A DNA stretch of 14,141 nt, taken from the NCBI GenBank assembly GCA_024277475.1, contig JAJRVC010000281.1, positions 1 through 14,141 of the forward strand. Direction: 5' to 3'. The stretch is from Deltaproteobacteria bacterium (lineage in GTDB: Bacteria > Desulfobacterota > Desulfobacteria > Desulfobacterales > JAFDCJ01). The notes beneath the pieces were generated by a model. That model did no database searches. It was not told the origin of the DNA and was given only the letters and a program-made list of their open reading frames with translations. Shown here in pieces: positions 6,545-13,308 of this stretch (positions are counted from its first letter, which is position 1; every line of letters starts with the position of its first letter). A program made the position numbers and the translations under genes.

Positions 6545-7474
6545 ATGATTATTAAAAACACAGGCAAAATTATCGACGACTTGTATATGGTGGGTACCCC
6601 CGTGATGCCGGTTTATCTTCTTGACGGTGAAAAACCCGCTATTTTTGATGCCGGTCTGGCCTTTCTCGGTAAAATTTATGCGGATGGAATCCGGCAGATT
6701 TTAGGACACCGGAATCTTCAATACTGTTTTTTGAGCCATTCTCATTTTGATCACTGCGGATCGGTCTCGTTTCTTAAAAAAGAGTTTCCAGGCCTCAAAG
6801 TGGTGGCTTCCGAAATAGCTAAAAATGTGCTCGGTCGCCCCAACGCCCTGGCACTGATTCGCAAATTAACCCAGACTGCCGAACAATTGGCCAAAAGCAT
6901 CGGAATTGAATTAGCCGAGTTCGAACAGTTTGAGCCTTTTGAGGTTGATTTAACGTTAAAAGACGGGGAGTCCATTGACTTGTCCCGTAACTTAACCATT
7001 CAGGTGCTTGAAACGCCGGGCCATACCCGGGATTGCCTGAGCTATTTTATCCCCCAGAAAAAAGTGTTGTTTTGCTCCGAAGCCGCCGGGATACCCGACG
7101 CAACCGGTTATATCGTTTCTGAAGCGCTGGTGGATTTTGATCAGTATTACAAATCCATGAGCCGGTTAAGCGAGGTAGAATATGAAGTCCTGTGTCTGGG
7201 GCACCGCCAGGCTCTTAACGGTCAAGACGCGATCAATTACTTCAAAAAATCAATGACCCATTGCCTGGATTTTTTAAACCTGGTAGAGACATCCCTGATT
7301 GAAAAAGGCGGTAATATACAGAAAGTTATCGCGCAGATTAAAGCTATCGAATACGATCCTGTTCAGGAACCCAAACAAATCGAGCCTGCTTATCTGTTGA
7401 ACCTGGAAGCCAAAGTAAAGGCTATTAAGAAACGCTTGGAGAATAGATTAAAAAATTTAGAAATTGCTAATTAA
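6545..7474 (+). CDS. Metallo-beta-lactamase-fold metallo-hydrolase
   Basis: This is a 309-residue cytoplasmic MBL-fold protein. The metal-binding signature is clear: HSHFDH at residues 65-70, His160 in ETPGHT, and His220 in CLGH. At the position of the usual bridging Asp the sequence reads FCSEAAG, so Glu179 appears to take that role. After the MBL domain comes a helical, lysine-rich C-terminal tail (about 235-309). The start is uncertain: ATG 6545 (MIIKNTGKII) fits the usual beginning of such domains, while ATG 6518 and TTG 6512 would add 9 or 11 residues. None has a Shine-Dalgarno site. The gene lies 59 bp before pyrD on the same strand and is divergent from the radical SAM gene. MBL hydrolases act on thioesters, lactones, phosphodiesters and more, so no substrate is assigned. 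The fold is certain and the function unknown. Confidence 0.87.
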   Translation: MIIKNTGKIIDDLYMVGTPVMPVYLLDGEKPAIFDAGLAFLGKIYADGIRQILGHRNLQYCFLSHSHFDHCGSVSFLKKEFPGLKVVASEIAKNVLGRPNALALIRKLTQTAEQLAKSIGIELAEFEQFEPFEVDLTLKDGESIDLSRNLTIQVLETPGHTRDCLSYFIPQKKVLFCSEAAGIPDATGYIVSEALVDFDQYYKSMSRLSEVEYEVLCLGHRQALNGQDAINYFKKSMTHCLDFLNLVETSLIEKGGNIQKVIAQIKAIEYDPVQEPKQIEPAYLLNLEAKVKAIKKRLENRLKNLEIAN

Positions 7475-7496
7475 GACCTTCTTTGTCCTTAACCCC

Positions 7497-7533
7497 GAAC
7501 GTTGAACCCTGAACCTGTGAACGGTTACTTATA
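7497..7533 (+). repeat. Dispersed 37-bp repeat, copy 2, abutting the pyrD start codon
   Basis: 34 of 37 bases are identical to 1002-1038. Its last base is immediately before ATG 7534, so it supplies the whole region where a pyrD ribosome-binding site should lie. No Shine-Dalgarno sequence is present in it. Confidence 0.75.
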
Positions 7534-8457
7534 ATGTCGAAAAAACCGGATTTAAGAGTAGATATCGGTGGATTAATACTTCAAAATCCTGTGATGACGG
7601 CCTCCGGCACCTTTGGCTATGCCCGGGAATTCGAGCATCTTGTTGACTTAAATCGTCTCGGTGGGATTATCGTGAAAGGTTTGTCTTTAAACCCGACCCA
7701 AGGCAATCCGCCGCCGCGCATCGTTGAAACCCCGTGCGGCATGTTGAATGCCATCGGCCTTGAAAACGTTGGGATTGAATTCTTTGTGGCTGAAAAGCTG
7801 CCTTTTCTGCAAACTCTCACACCGCCGTTAATCGTTAATATTTATGGCAAACTCGAAGATGACTATGCCCGGCTGGCTGCGCGTATTGACGAAGTGGAGG
7901 CAATTGCCGGAATCGAGGTGAATATTTCCTGTCCCAATGTAAAAGCCGGGGGGATGGCGTTTGGTGTTGATCCTCAAGCCGCGTTCAGCGTTATCAGGGC
8001 GGTTCGAGAACAAACCAGCAAGTTTATGGTTGTCAAATTATCGCCAAACGTCACCGACATCACTGAAATTTCCCGGGCAGTGGAGGATGGCGGGGCCGAT
8101 TGCCTGTCATTGATCAACACCATTACCGCTATGGCCATTGACATTGAGACCCGACGTCCCCGGCTCGCCAATATTACCGGGGGGTTGTCCGGGCCGGCCA
8201 TAAAACCGGTGGCAGTTCGAATGGTCTGGCAGGTCTGCCAGGTTGCCAAAATTCCCGTCATCGGCATCGGAGGGATCATGAAAGCAGAAGATGCCCTGGA
8301 ATTTTTCATCGCAGGGGCATCGGCCGTTCAGGTTGGGACTGCCAATTTTATCAATCCTCATGCCACTACGGATGTCATTGACGGGATTGAAACATTTTTG
8401 GCCGATAGAAACATCGATAGCCTATCGGATATCATCGGAACGTTGGAAACCGGGTAG
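7534..8457 (+). CDS. pyrD: Dihydroorotate dehydrogenase, class 1B catalytic subunit
   Basis: PyrD oxidises dihydroorotate to orotate with FMN in pyrimidine synthesis. The 307-residue length and motifs fit the class 1B enzyme: NPVMTASGTFGY (18-29), VKGLSLNPTQGNPPPR (47-62), MLNAIGLEN (70-78), NISCPN with catalytic Cys133 (130-135), VKLSPNVTDI (167-176), ITGGLSGPAIKP (214-225) and GIGGI with GASAVQVGTA (244-270). Class 1B enzymes usually pair with PyrK, an FAD/[2Fe-2S] electron-transfer subunit whose gene tends to lie directly upstream. Here the upstream gene is the metallo-hydrolase, and no pyrK is visible, so PyrK may be encoded elsewhere. The start at 7534 is fixed by the conserved N-terminus although no Shine-Dalgarno site exists. 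The gene is convergent with leuA, 146 bp away, and no clear terminator was seen between them. Confidence 0.95.
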   Translation: MSKKPDLRVDIGGLILQNPVMTASGTFGYAREFEHLVDLNRLGGIIVKGLSLNPTQGNPPPRIVETPCGMLNAIGLENVGIEFFVAEKLPFLQTLTPPLIVNIYGKLEDDYARLAARIDEVEAIAGIEVNISCPNVKAGGMAFGVDPQAAFSVIRAVREQTSKFMVVKLSPNVTDITEISRAVEDGGADCLSLINTITAMAIDIETRRPRLANITGGLSGPAIKPVAVRMVWQVCQVAKIPVIGIGGIMKAEDALEFFIAGASAVQVGTANFINPHATTDVIDGIETFLADRNIDSLSDIIGTLETG

Positions 8458-8603
8458 GGAATCCGAGCTGGGAAAGATAGGCATTCAGCAGATAACAAAA
8501 TCTCTGATTTCAGTCATCCCTCACCCGAGCGAAGCGGTCTTCCGTCTTCCAACGGTCTTTCTTAAATCCCCCACCTCAAACCTAAACCGGCTGAAGTCCT
8601 ATT

Positions 8604-10142
8604 TTACAGCACTGCCGGCTCCTTGATGGGATTGGCTTTTAAATATTCCAGTCTGTTTAATCCATTGATGTAAGCTAAGGCACCGGCCGTAATGATATCC
8701 GGATCGGCGCCTTTGCCCAGTGAGATAAGGCCGTTTTCCCTCAAACGCACGGTGACCTCACCCTGGGCATCCGTGCCGCCGGTGAGTGCACTGATCGAAA
8801 ATCGCAGAAGCTCCGAGTCGGTCCCGGTGAGTTTCGCGATGGTGTTGTAAACAGCGTCAATGGGGCCGTTTCCGTAGTCGGCACTCTGCACGGAACGGCC
8901 GTTTATTTTAAGTTTTACACTGGCCATGGGGAGAACGGTGGTCCCGGCAGTGAAATGCAGATATTCGAGTTTGAAAACATCGCTGGTACGCAAAATTCCT
9001 TCGGTCACAATCACTTCAAGGTCCTCATCCACGATTTGCTTTTTTTTGTCTGCCAGTTTTTTGAATTTTTCAAAAACAAGACCAAGTTCTTCGTCTGAAA
9101 GATCGTATCCGATGTCTTTCAAATGAGAGCGCAGGGCATGTCTGCCGGAATGCTTGCCGAGGACGAGTGTGTTGGTGCTCAGTCCGATGGTTTCCGGTTT
9201 CATGATCTCATAGGTCATGGGGTTTTTCAAAACACCGTCCTGGTGTATTCCGGCTTCATGGGCAAATGCATTGGCACCCACAATGGCCTTGTTCGGTTGC
9301 ACCATGATACCCGTAATCATACTGACCAGACGGCTGGTCGGATGGATATACTGGGTGTGAATCCCGGTGCCGGCGGAAAGAAAATTCGACCGGGTTTTCA
9401 AGGCCATGACAAATTCCTCCAGCGATGTATTTCCGGCTCTCTCTCCGATGCCGTTGATCGTTACCTCAGCCTGGCGGGCGCCGGCTTTGATGGCTGCAAT
9501 GGTGTTTGCCGTTGCCAGCCCCAGATCATTGTGACAGTGTACGCTTAATACTGCTTTTTGAATATTGGGTGTGTGATCGATAACATATCTAACCAAGTCT
9601 GCAAACTCTTCGGGCACGGCATAGCCCACAGTGTCCGGAAGATTGACCGTTACGGCGCCGGCGGTAATAGCGGCCTCGAAAACCCGGCAAAGAAAGTCCC
9701 GGTCACTGCGCGATCCGTCCTCGGCCGAAAACTCAACGTTGTCGGTAAAGGATTTGGCATATTTAACGGCTTCAACGGCAGCTTCTATTACCTGCTCCCG
9801 GGTCATTTTTAACTTGTATTCCAGGTGGAGGTCGGATGTGGCTATGAACGTGTGAATTCTTGGTTTGGCGGCATGGCTGATGGCCTGCCAGGCACGGTCG
9901 ATATCATTTTTGGACGTACGTGCCAGTGCGGCAACCTCGGTTTTTTTAAGTTTGCCTGCTATCATGGAAACCGCATTTAAGTCTCCTTCGGAGGAGGCCG
10001 GAAAACCGGCTTCCAGCACATCCACACCCAGTTTTTCCAACTGGGTGGCCAGTCTCATTTTTTCAGCGGAATTCATGCTGGCACCGGGTGATTGCTCACC
10101 GTCTCTTAACGTCGTATCAAATATAATTATACGGTCACTCAT
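8604..10142 (-). CDS. leuA: 2-isopropylmalate synthase
   Basis: LeuA condenses acetyl-CoA with 2-oxoisovalerate, the first committed step of leucine synthesis. From ATG 10140-10142 the protein has 512 residues, the normal length. The catalytic TIM barrel shows DTTLRDGEQSPGASM (9-23), EFSAEDGSRSD (137-147), NLPDTVGY (167-174), metal-binding VHCHND (His202, His204) and INGIGERAGNTSLEE (229-243). FAHEAGIHQDGVL and GKHSGRHAL lie in the linker. The C-terminal regulatory domain (about 390-500) with DYGNGPIDAVYN and ALTGGTDAQGEV is where leucine inhibits this enzyme class. The start is chosen because GGGAG lies 8 nt upstream and the family begins here; an upstream in-frame ATG (10220) would add 26 untypical residues. 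It is the last gene of the branched-chain amino acid cluster, following cimA, its paralogue, by 213 bp. Confidence 0.96.
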   Translation of the reverse strand: MSDRIIIFDTTLRDGEQSPGASMNSAEKMRLATQLEKLGVDVLEAGFPASSEGDLNAVSMIAGKLKKTEVAALARTSKNDIDRAWQAISHAAKPRIHTFIATSDLHLEYKLKMTREQVIEAAVEAVKYAKSFTDNVEFSAEDGSRSDRDFLCRVFEAAITAGAVTVNLPDTVGYAVPEEFADLVRYVIDHTPNIQKAVLSVHCHNDLGLATANTIAAIKAGARQAEVTINGIGERAGNTSLEEFVMALKTRSNFLSAGTGIHTQYIHPTSRLVSMITGIMVQPNKAIVGANAFAHEAGIHQDGVLKNPMTYEIMKPETIGLSTNTLVLGKHSGRHALRSHLKDIGYDLSDEELGLVFEKFKKLADKKKQIVDEDLEVIVTEGILRTSDVFKLEYLHFTAGTTVLPMASVKLKINGRSVQSADYGNGPIDAVYNTIAKLTGTDSELLRFSISALTGGTDAQGEVTVRLRENGLISLGKGADPDIITAGALAYINGLNRLEYLKANPIKEPAVL

Positions 10143-10212
10143 TTTTATACTCCCATTTAATCGGTTGAATGGTTGGTAAAAGTTTCCAAATTCAATATTC
10201 AGTCGAAAATAT

Positions 10213-10294
10213 TCAATCATCTATGCGGGAGCATCGGCCGCGGGAAACGATCTGGTACTGTTCCCGCGGCGTGTGTACCTTCCTGTTCAATCAA
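10213..10294 (-). other. Possible short leader ORFs in the cimA-leuA spacer
   Basis: On the minus strand, a GGAG motif is followed 7 nt later by TTG (10292-10294), opening a 25-codon frame (start MIEQEGTHAAG) whose TGA stop at 10217-10219 overlaps the ATG at 10218-10220. A second TTG (10288-10290) opens another 25-codon frame (ending SRGRCSRIDD). Neither is rich in Leu, Ile or Val, so neither looks like a classical attenuator leader peptide. Coding status is unproven. Confidence 0.2.
10237..10270 (-). promoter_or_regulatory. Strong stem-loop upstream of leuA
   Basis: GCCGCGGGAA (10237-10246) and TTCCCGCGGC (10261-10270) form a perfect, GC-rich 10-bp stem with a 14-nt loop. It sits 95 nt upstream of the leuA start within the cimA-leuA transcript. 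No T-tract follows on the minus strand, so it is not a standard intrinsic terminator. It may be an RNA-stability or processing hairpin, or part of an attenuator. Confidence 0.45.
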
Positions 10295-10355
10295 TGGATT
10301 ACTCCTTCTAATTCTTTAAAGAGATCCCGGATTTTTAGTGCCGGACCGGAGAGAA

Positions 10356-12008
10356 TCAACCCTTATGAAAGAGCGGCAGCTCTTCCGGTGCGGAATGCTT
10401 TCCGCTGCGAATTTGTTTCTCGTTTGCCAGTTTGAATTGAAAGCTATCTGCCAGGGCATGCCAGCTTGCTTCGATGATATCTTCTGAAACGCCAATGGTA
10501 CTCCAGATTTGATCCTGGTCCCGCGACTCGATAAAAACGCGAACCTTGGCAGCCGTGCCCCGGCCTCCGTCAATGACCCGCACTTTAAAATCAACCAGTC
10601 TCATGGTATCAAGGTCCGGATAAAATCTGTCCAGGGCTTTTCTCAGGGCGTTGTCAAGGGCGCTGACCGGGCCATAGCCTTCAGCAGCAGTGATTTCCTG
10701 TTTTTCGCCGACAGATATTTTTACGGTGGCCTGGGAACTGCACGGTCGATCTTTATCCTTTTCGATGGTTACGCGAAACGATTCCAGGCGAAACAAAGGT
10801 TCAAACTGATCAGTGAATTTTTGCATCAGGATTTTGAACGATCCTTCCGCCACATCGAACTGGTACCCCTGCTGTTCAAGTTGCTTTATTTCCGATACGA
10901 TTTTTTTGCTGTTGTATCCGTTGCCGCCTAGTTCGACACCGAGTTCCTTTGCTTTGAATTCGACATTACTTTTGCCGGCCAAGTCGGATACCAGTACTCG
11001 CCTTTGGTTGCCCACCAGTGCCGGCTCCATATGCTCATAGGCCTTGGGAACTTTCATGATGGCACTCACATGGATACCGCCTTTGTGAGCAAAGGCGCTT
11101 TCGCCGACAAACGGCCGGGTGTTCAAGGGAACCTGATTGGCTGTTTCACTGACATAGAGGGAAAGTGTCTTGAGTTTTTCAAGATTTTGTTCGGATACGC
11201 ATGGACGGTTCATTTTCAGACCGATAATAGGAATAACAGATGTCAAGTCCGCATTACCGCATCTTTCCCCATAGCCGTTAATGGTACCGTGTACCATGAC
11301 AGCGCCTGTATGCACAGCGGTAATCGAGTTGGCCACTGCCAGGCCGCAGTCATTGTGCGCATGGATTCCCAGTCGACACGGCGCAGGGTCGGATGTGGCC
11401 GATTCTTTTTTATGGATGGCTTTTTGGGCGTCTTTAATGATGGATTCGATCTCAAAGGGCAGGGTGCCGCCATTGGTATCGCACAGAACCACAAAATCCG
11501 CCCCAGCTTCTACGGCGGCGTGCAGCGTTTCCAGCGCGTAGTCGGCGTTGTTTTTGTAGCCGTCGAAAAAATGTTCGGCATCATAGACAACCTCAAGATC
11601 GTTGTTTTTTAAAAAAGCGACCGTGTCACGGATCATGGCAAGATTTTCTTTCAAACTGTTGTTCATGACCTCGCACACATGCAGATCCCAGGATTTACCG
11701 AAGATTGCAACCGTCGGTGTTTTGCTGGCGATAAGCGCTTTCAGGTTGTTATCTTCCTCCGGTGGAATTCCTGGTTTGCGAGTGGAACCGAAAGCAACCA
11801 GATGAGCCTGGCGAAATTCCACCCGTCCGGCCAGATCGAAAAACTGCATGTCTTTGGGATTCGAACCCGGCCACCCGCCCTCGATGTAATTTATTCCAAA
11901 ATCATCCAGCCGTAATGCAATTTTGACTTTTTCATCGGCCGAAAAGGTGATGTTTTCCCCCTGAGTTCCATCTCTCAAGGTGGTATCGTATAGTAGAACT
12001 GGTCCCAT
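10356..12008 (-). CDS. cimA: (R)-citramalate synthase
   Basis: CimA condenses pyruvate with acetyl-CoA to (R)-citramalate, giving 2-oxobutyrate for isoleucine without threonine deaminase. From ATG 12006-12008 the protein has 550 residues. Motifs include YDTTLRDGTQGENITFS (7-23), VVYDAEHFFDGYK (140-152), LCDTNGGTLP (175-184), HAHNDCGLAVANS (216-228), INGYGERCGNADL (243-255) and FAHKGGIHVSA (307-317), followed by a LeuA-type regulatory domain (about 405-530) with AEGYGPVSALDNALRKAL. The GTQGEN and ERCGN variants and the YDAEHFFDGY motif separate CimA from LeuA and homocitrate synthase. ATG 12008 is preferred because GGAG lies 6 nt upstream; a TTG at 12018-12020 would add four residues. The gene sits between ilvC and leuA, which fits the pathway. 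Isoleucine feedback is likely from the family, not shown here. Confidence 0.93.
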   Translation of the reverse strand: MGPVLLYDTTLRDGTQGENITFSADEKVKIALRLDDFGINYIEGGWPGSNPKDMQFFDLAGRVEFRQAHLVAFGSTRKPGIPPEEDNNLKALIASKTPTVAIFGKSWDLHVCEVMNNSLKENLAMIRDTVAFLKNNDLEVVYDAEHFFDGYKNNADYALETLHAAVEAGADFVVLCDTNGGTLPFEIESIIKDAQKAIHKKESATSDPAPCRLGIHAHNDCGLAVANSITAVHTGAVMVHGTINGYGERCGNADLTSVIPIIGLKMNRPCVSEQNLEKLKTLSLYVSETANQVPLNTRPFVGESAFAHKGGIHVSAIMKVPKAYEHMEPALVGNQRRVLVSDLAGKSNVEFKAKELGVELGGNGYNSKKIVSEIKQLEQQGYQFDVAEGSFKILMQKFTDQFEPLFRLESFRVTIEKDKDRPCSSQATVKISVGEKQEITAAEGYGPVSALDNALRKALDRFYPDLDTMRLVDFKVRVIDGGRGTAAKVRVFIESRDQDQIWSTIGVSEDIIEASWHALADSFQFKLANEKQIRSGKHSAPEELPLFHKG

Positions 12009-12050
12009 GGTTTTCTCCAACTTCCGTTGACTACCAAATACCTATTCCCA

Positions 12051-12132
12051 ACTGAGTGGTTCCAGGCTCGGGGTTTAAGGTTCAAAGACTACAGCTACAG
12101 GGTACTGCCAACAACATTAATCAAAATTTGGC
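12051..12132. repeat. Dispersed repeat (about 75-80 bp), copy B, between ilvC and cimA
   Basis: It begins ACTGAGTGGTT and ends ATTAATCAAAATTTGGC, matching the ends of copy A (6289-6361) in the same orientation, with a gapped match between. It lies in the 151-bp ilvC-cimA gap. Just downstream are two GTTAAC palindromes 8 bp apart (12138-12143 and 12146-12151), and copy A holds one internally. No gene is present. Confidence 0.65.
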
Positions 12133-12159
12133 AAACCGTTAACAGGTTAACCAGTGTCA

Positions 12160-13215
12160 TTATAATTTTTTCCTGTTTTCCGGTCGCAAAGAGCGGACGG
12201 TGGTTCCGGTTTGCCACATTTCTGCATTTTTCAGTACGTTCAATTCTTTATCCAGTTTTTCCCGATAGTCGGGGGCGCTGTTGGCCTCAAGAACACGCCG
12301 GGTTTCTTCACCGGAGACAACTTTTTCATAGAGGGTAGCAAATACCGGCGCCACTGCATCCCTGAATTTCGGGGCCCAGTCCAGAGCACCGCGCTGGGCT
12401 GTTGTCGAACAATTGCTGAACATCCAGTCCATACCATTTTCGGCGACCAGCCTGATAAGACTCTGGGTCAGTTCTTCGACCGTTTCGTTGAAGGCTTCAC
12501 TCGGGCTGTGTCCGTGTTTTCGCAAAAGATTGTACTGTGCCTCCATCACCCCCGCCAGGCATCCCATTAAGACTCCACGCTCTCCCGTGAGATCACTGTG
12601 AACTTCATTTTCAAAGGTGGTTGGGAACAAATACCCTGATCCGACGGCAATACCCAGGGCCAGGGTCCTTTCTTTGGCATTTCCCGTAAAATCCTGGAAC
12701 ACGGCATAACTGGAATTGATACCGCTGCCGTCCAGAAAGTTCAATCTTACATTCCGACCGGAGCCTTTGGGCGCAACCAGAATGACATCTACGTTTTGCG
12801 GGGGAATGATCTTGGTTTGATCTTTGAAGACGATACCGAATCCGTGCGAAAAATAAAGGGCATTGCCTTCATCCAGGCATGCTTTTATCCTTGGCCAGGT
12901 TGCCACCTGCCCGGCATCTGAAAGCAGGTACTGAATGATGGTTGCCTTTTTGGCCGCTTCTTCCAGGGGAAATAGGGTTTCACCAGGGACAAAACCGTCC
13001 GTCACGGCACGCTGCCAGGTTTGTCCGCCCTCACGTTGCCCTACGATGATGCGGATACCGTTGTCCCGCAGATTGAGCGCTTGTCCAGGCCCCTGGACGC
13101 CGTAGCCTAAAACGGCTACTGTTTCATCTTGAAGGACATCTCTGGCTTTCTGCAACGAAAATTCCTCGGATGTAATCACGTCTTCAACCACCCCACCGAA
13201 ATTAAATTGTGTCAT
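12160..13215 (-). CDS. ilvC: Ketol-acid reductoisomerase, class I
   Basis: IlvC isomerises and reduces acetolactate and acetohydroxybutyrate to the dihydroxyacids of valine/leucine and isoleucine synthesis, using NAD(P)H and Mg2+. The 351 residues fit class I. The Rossmann motif reads AVLGYGVQGPGQALNLRDNG (34-53), a variant of the common GYGSQGHAHA. SHGFGIVF (123-130) carries the active-site His, VAPKGSG is at 147-153, HSDLTGERGVL (206-216) supplies Mg-binding Asp and Glu, and FNETVEE (242-248) with NCSTTAQRGALDW (268-280) completes the site. The cofactor-selecting loop after the second strand is VGQREGGQTW (58-67), so NADPH preference should not be assumed. ATG 13213-13215 has AGAGG 5 nt upstream. 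It follows ilvN by 92 bp. A perfect TATAAT on the minus strand (13253-13258) hints at an internal promoter, without a good -35. Confidence 0.97.
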   Translation of the reverse strand: MTQFNFGGVVEDVITSEEFSLQKARDVLQDETVAVLGYGVQGPGQALNLRDNGIRIIVGQREGGQTWQRAVTDGFVPGETLFPLEEAAKKATIIQYLLSDAGQVATWPRIKACLDEGNALYFSHGFGIVFKDQTKIIPPQNVDVILVAPKGSGRNVRLNFLDGSGINSSYAVFQDFTGNAKERTLALGIAVGSGYLFPTTFENEVHSDLTGERGVLMGCLAGVMEAQYNLLRKHGHSPSEAFNETVEELTQSLIRLVAENGMDWMFSNCSTTAQRGALDWAPKFRDAVAPVFATLYEKVVSGEETRRVLEANSAPDYREKLDKELNVLKNAEMWQTGTTVRSLRPENRKKL

Positions 13216-13252
13216 ATTTACCTCTTCTTGTTTAACTGATAGTTTGAATGAA

Positions 13253-13258
13253 ATTATA
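13253..13258 (-). promoter_or_regulatory. Possible -10 element of an internal promoter before ilvC
   Basis: A perfect TATAAT lies 38 nt upstream of the ilvC start on its own strand. At 16-18 nt spacing the -35 region (GATCCA or neighbours) does not resemble TTGACA, so the call is weak. Confidence 0.2.
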
Positions 13259-13270
13259 CTTAAAGAATAT

Positions 13271-13308
13271 GTTTTTGGATCGGAAATGAGCCATTTACGG
13301 CCAAAAAC
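13271..13308 (-). promoter_or_regulatory. Stem-loop at the ilvN 3' end
   Basis: GTTTTTGG (13271-13278) and CCAAAAAC (13301-13308) are perfect 8-bp complements, and AAATG/CATTT can pair inside them. The structure begins at the last base of the ilvN stop codon. No T-tract follows on the minus strand, so partial termination or mRNA processing between ilvN and ilvC is possible but not shown. Confidence 0.35.

Noticed and set aside
7530..7535. TATAAT overlapping the pyrD start codon as a promoter
   Set aside because: A -10 element on top of the ATG cannot make an mRNA that includes this start; it is a chance match formed by the repeat end plus AT of the ATG.
9123..9548. 141-codon plus-strand frame opposite leuA, and similar long frames opposite cimA (11004-11612)
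   Set aside because: They are antisense to well-conserved enzymes, show no family motifs, and arise from the codon bias of the true frame.
10237..10270. Intrinsic terminator for cimA
   Set aside because: The stem is strong but no T-tract follows on the minus strand, and leuA continues on the same strand.
10143..10355. T-box riboswitch upstream of leuA
   Set aside because: The region has GGTACACACGCCGCGGG, only loosely like the conserved AGGGTGGNACCGCG, and no recognisable stem I or specifier features. A covariance search would settle it.
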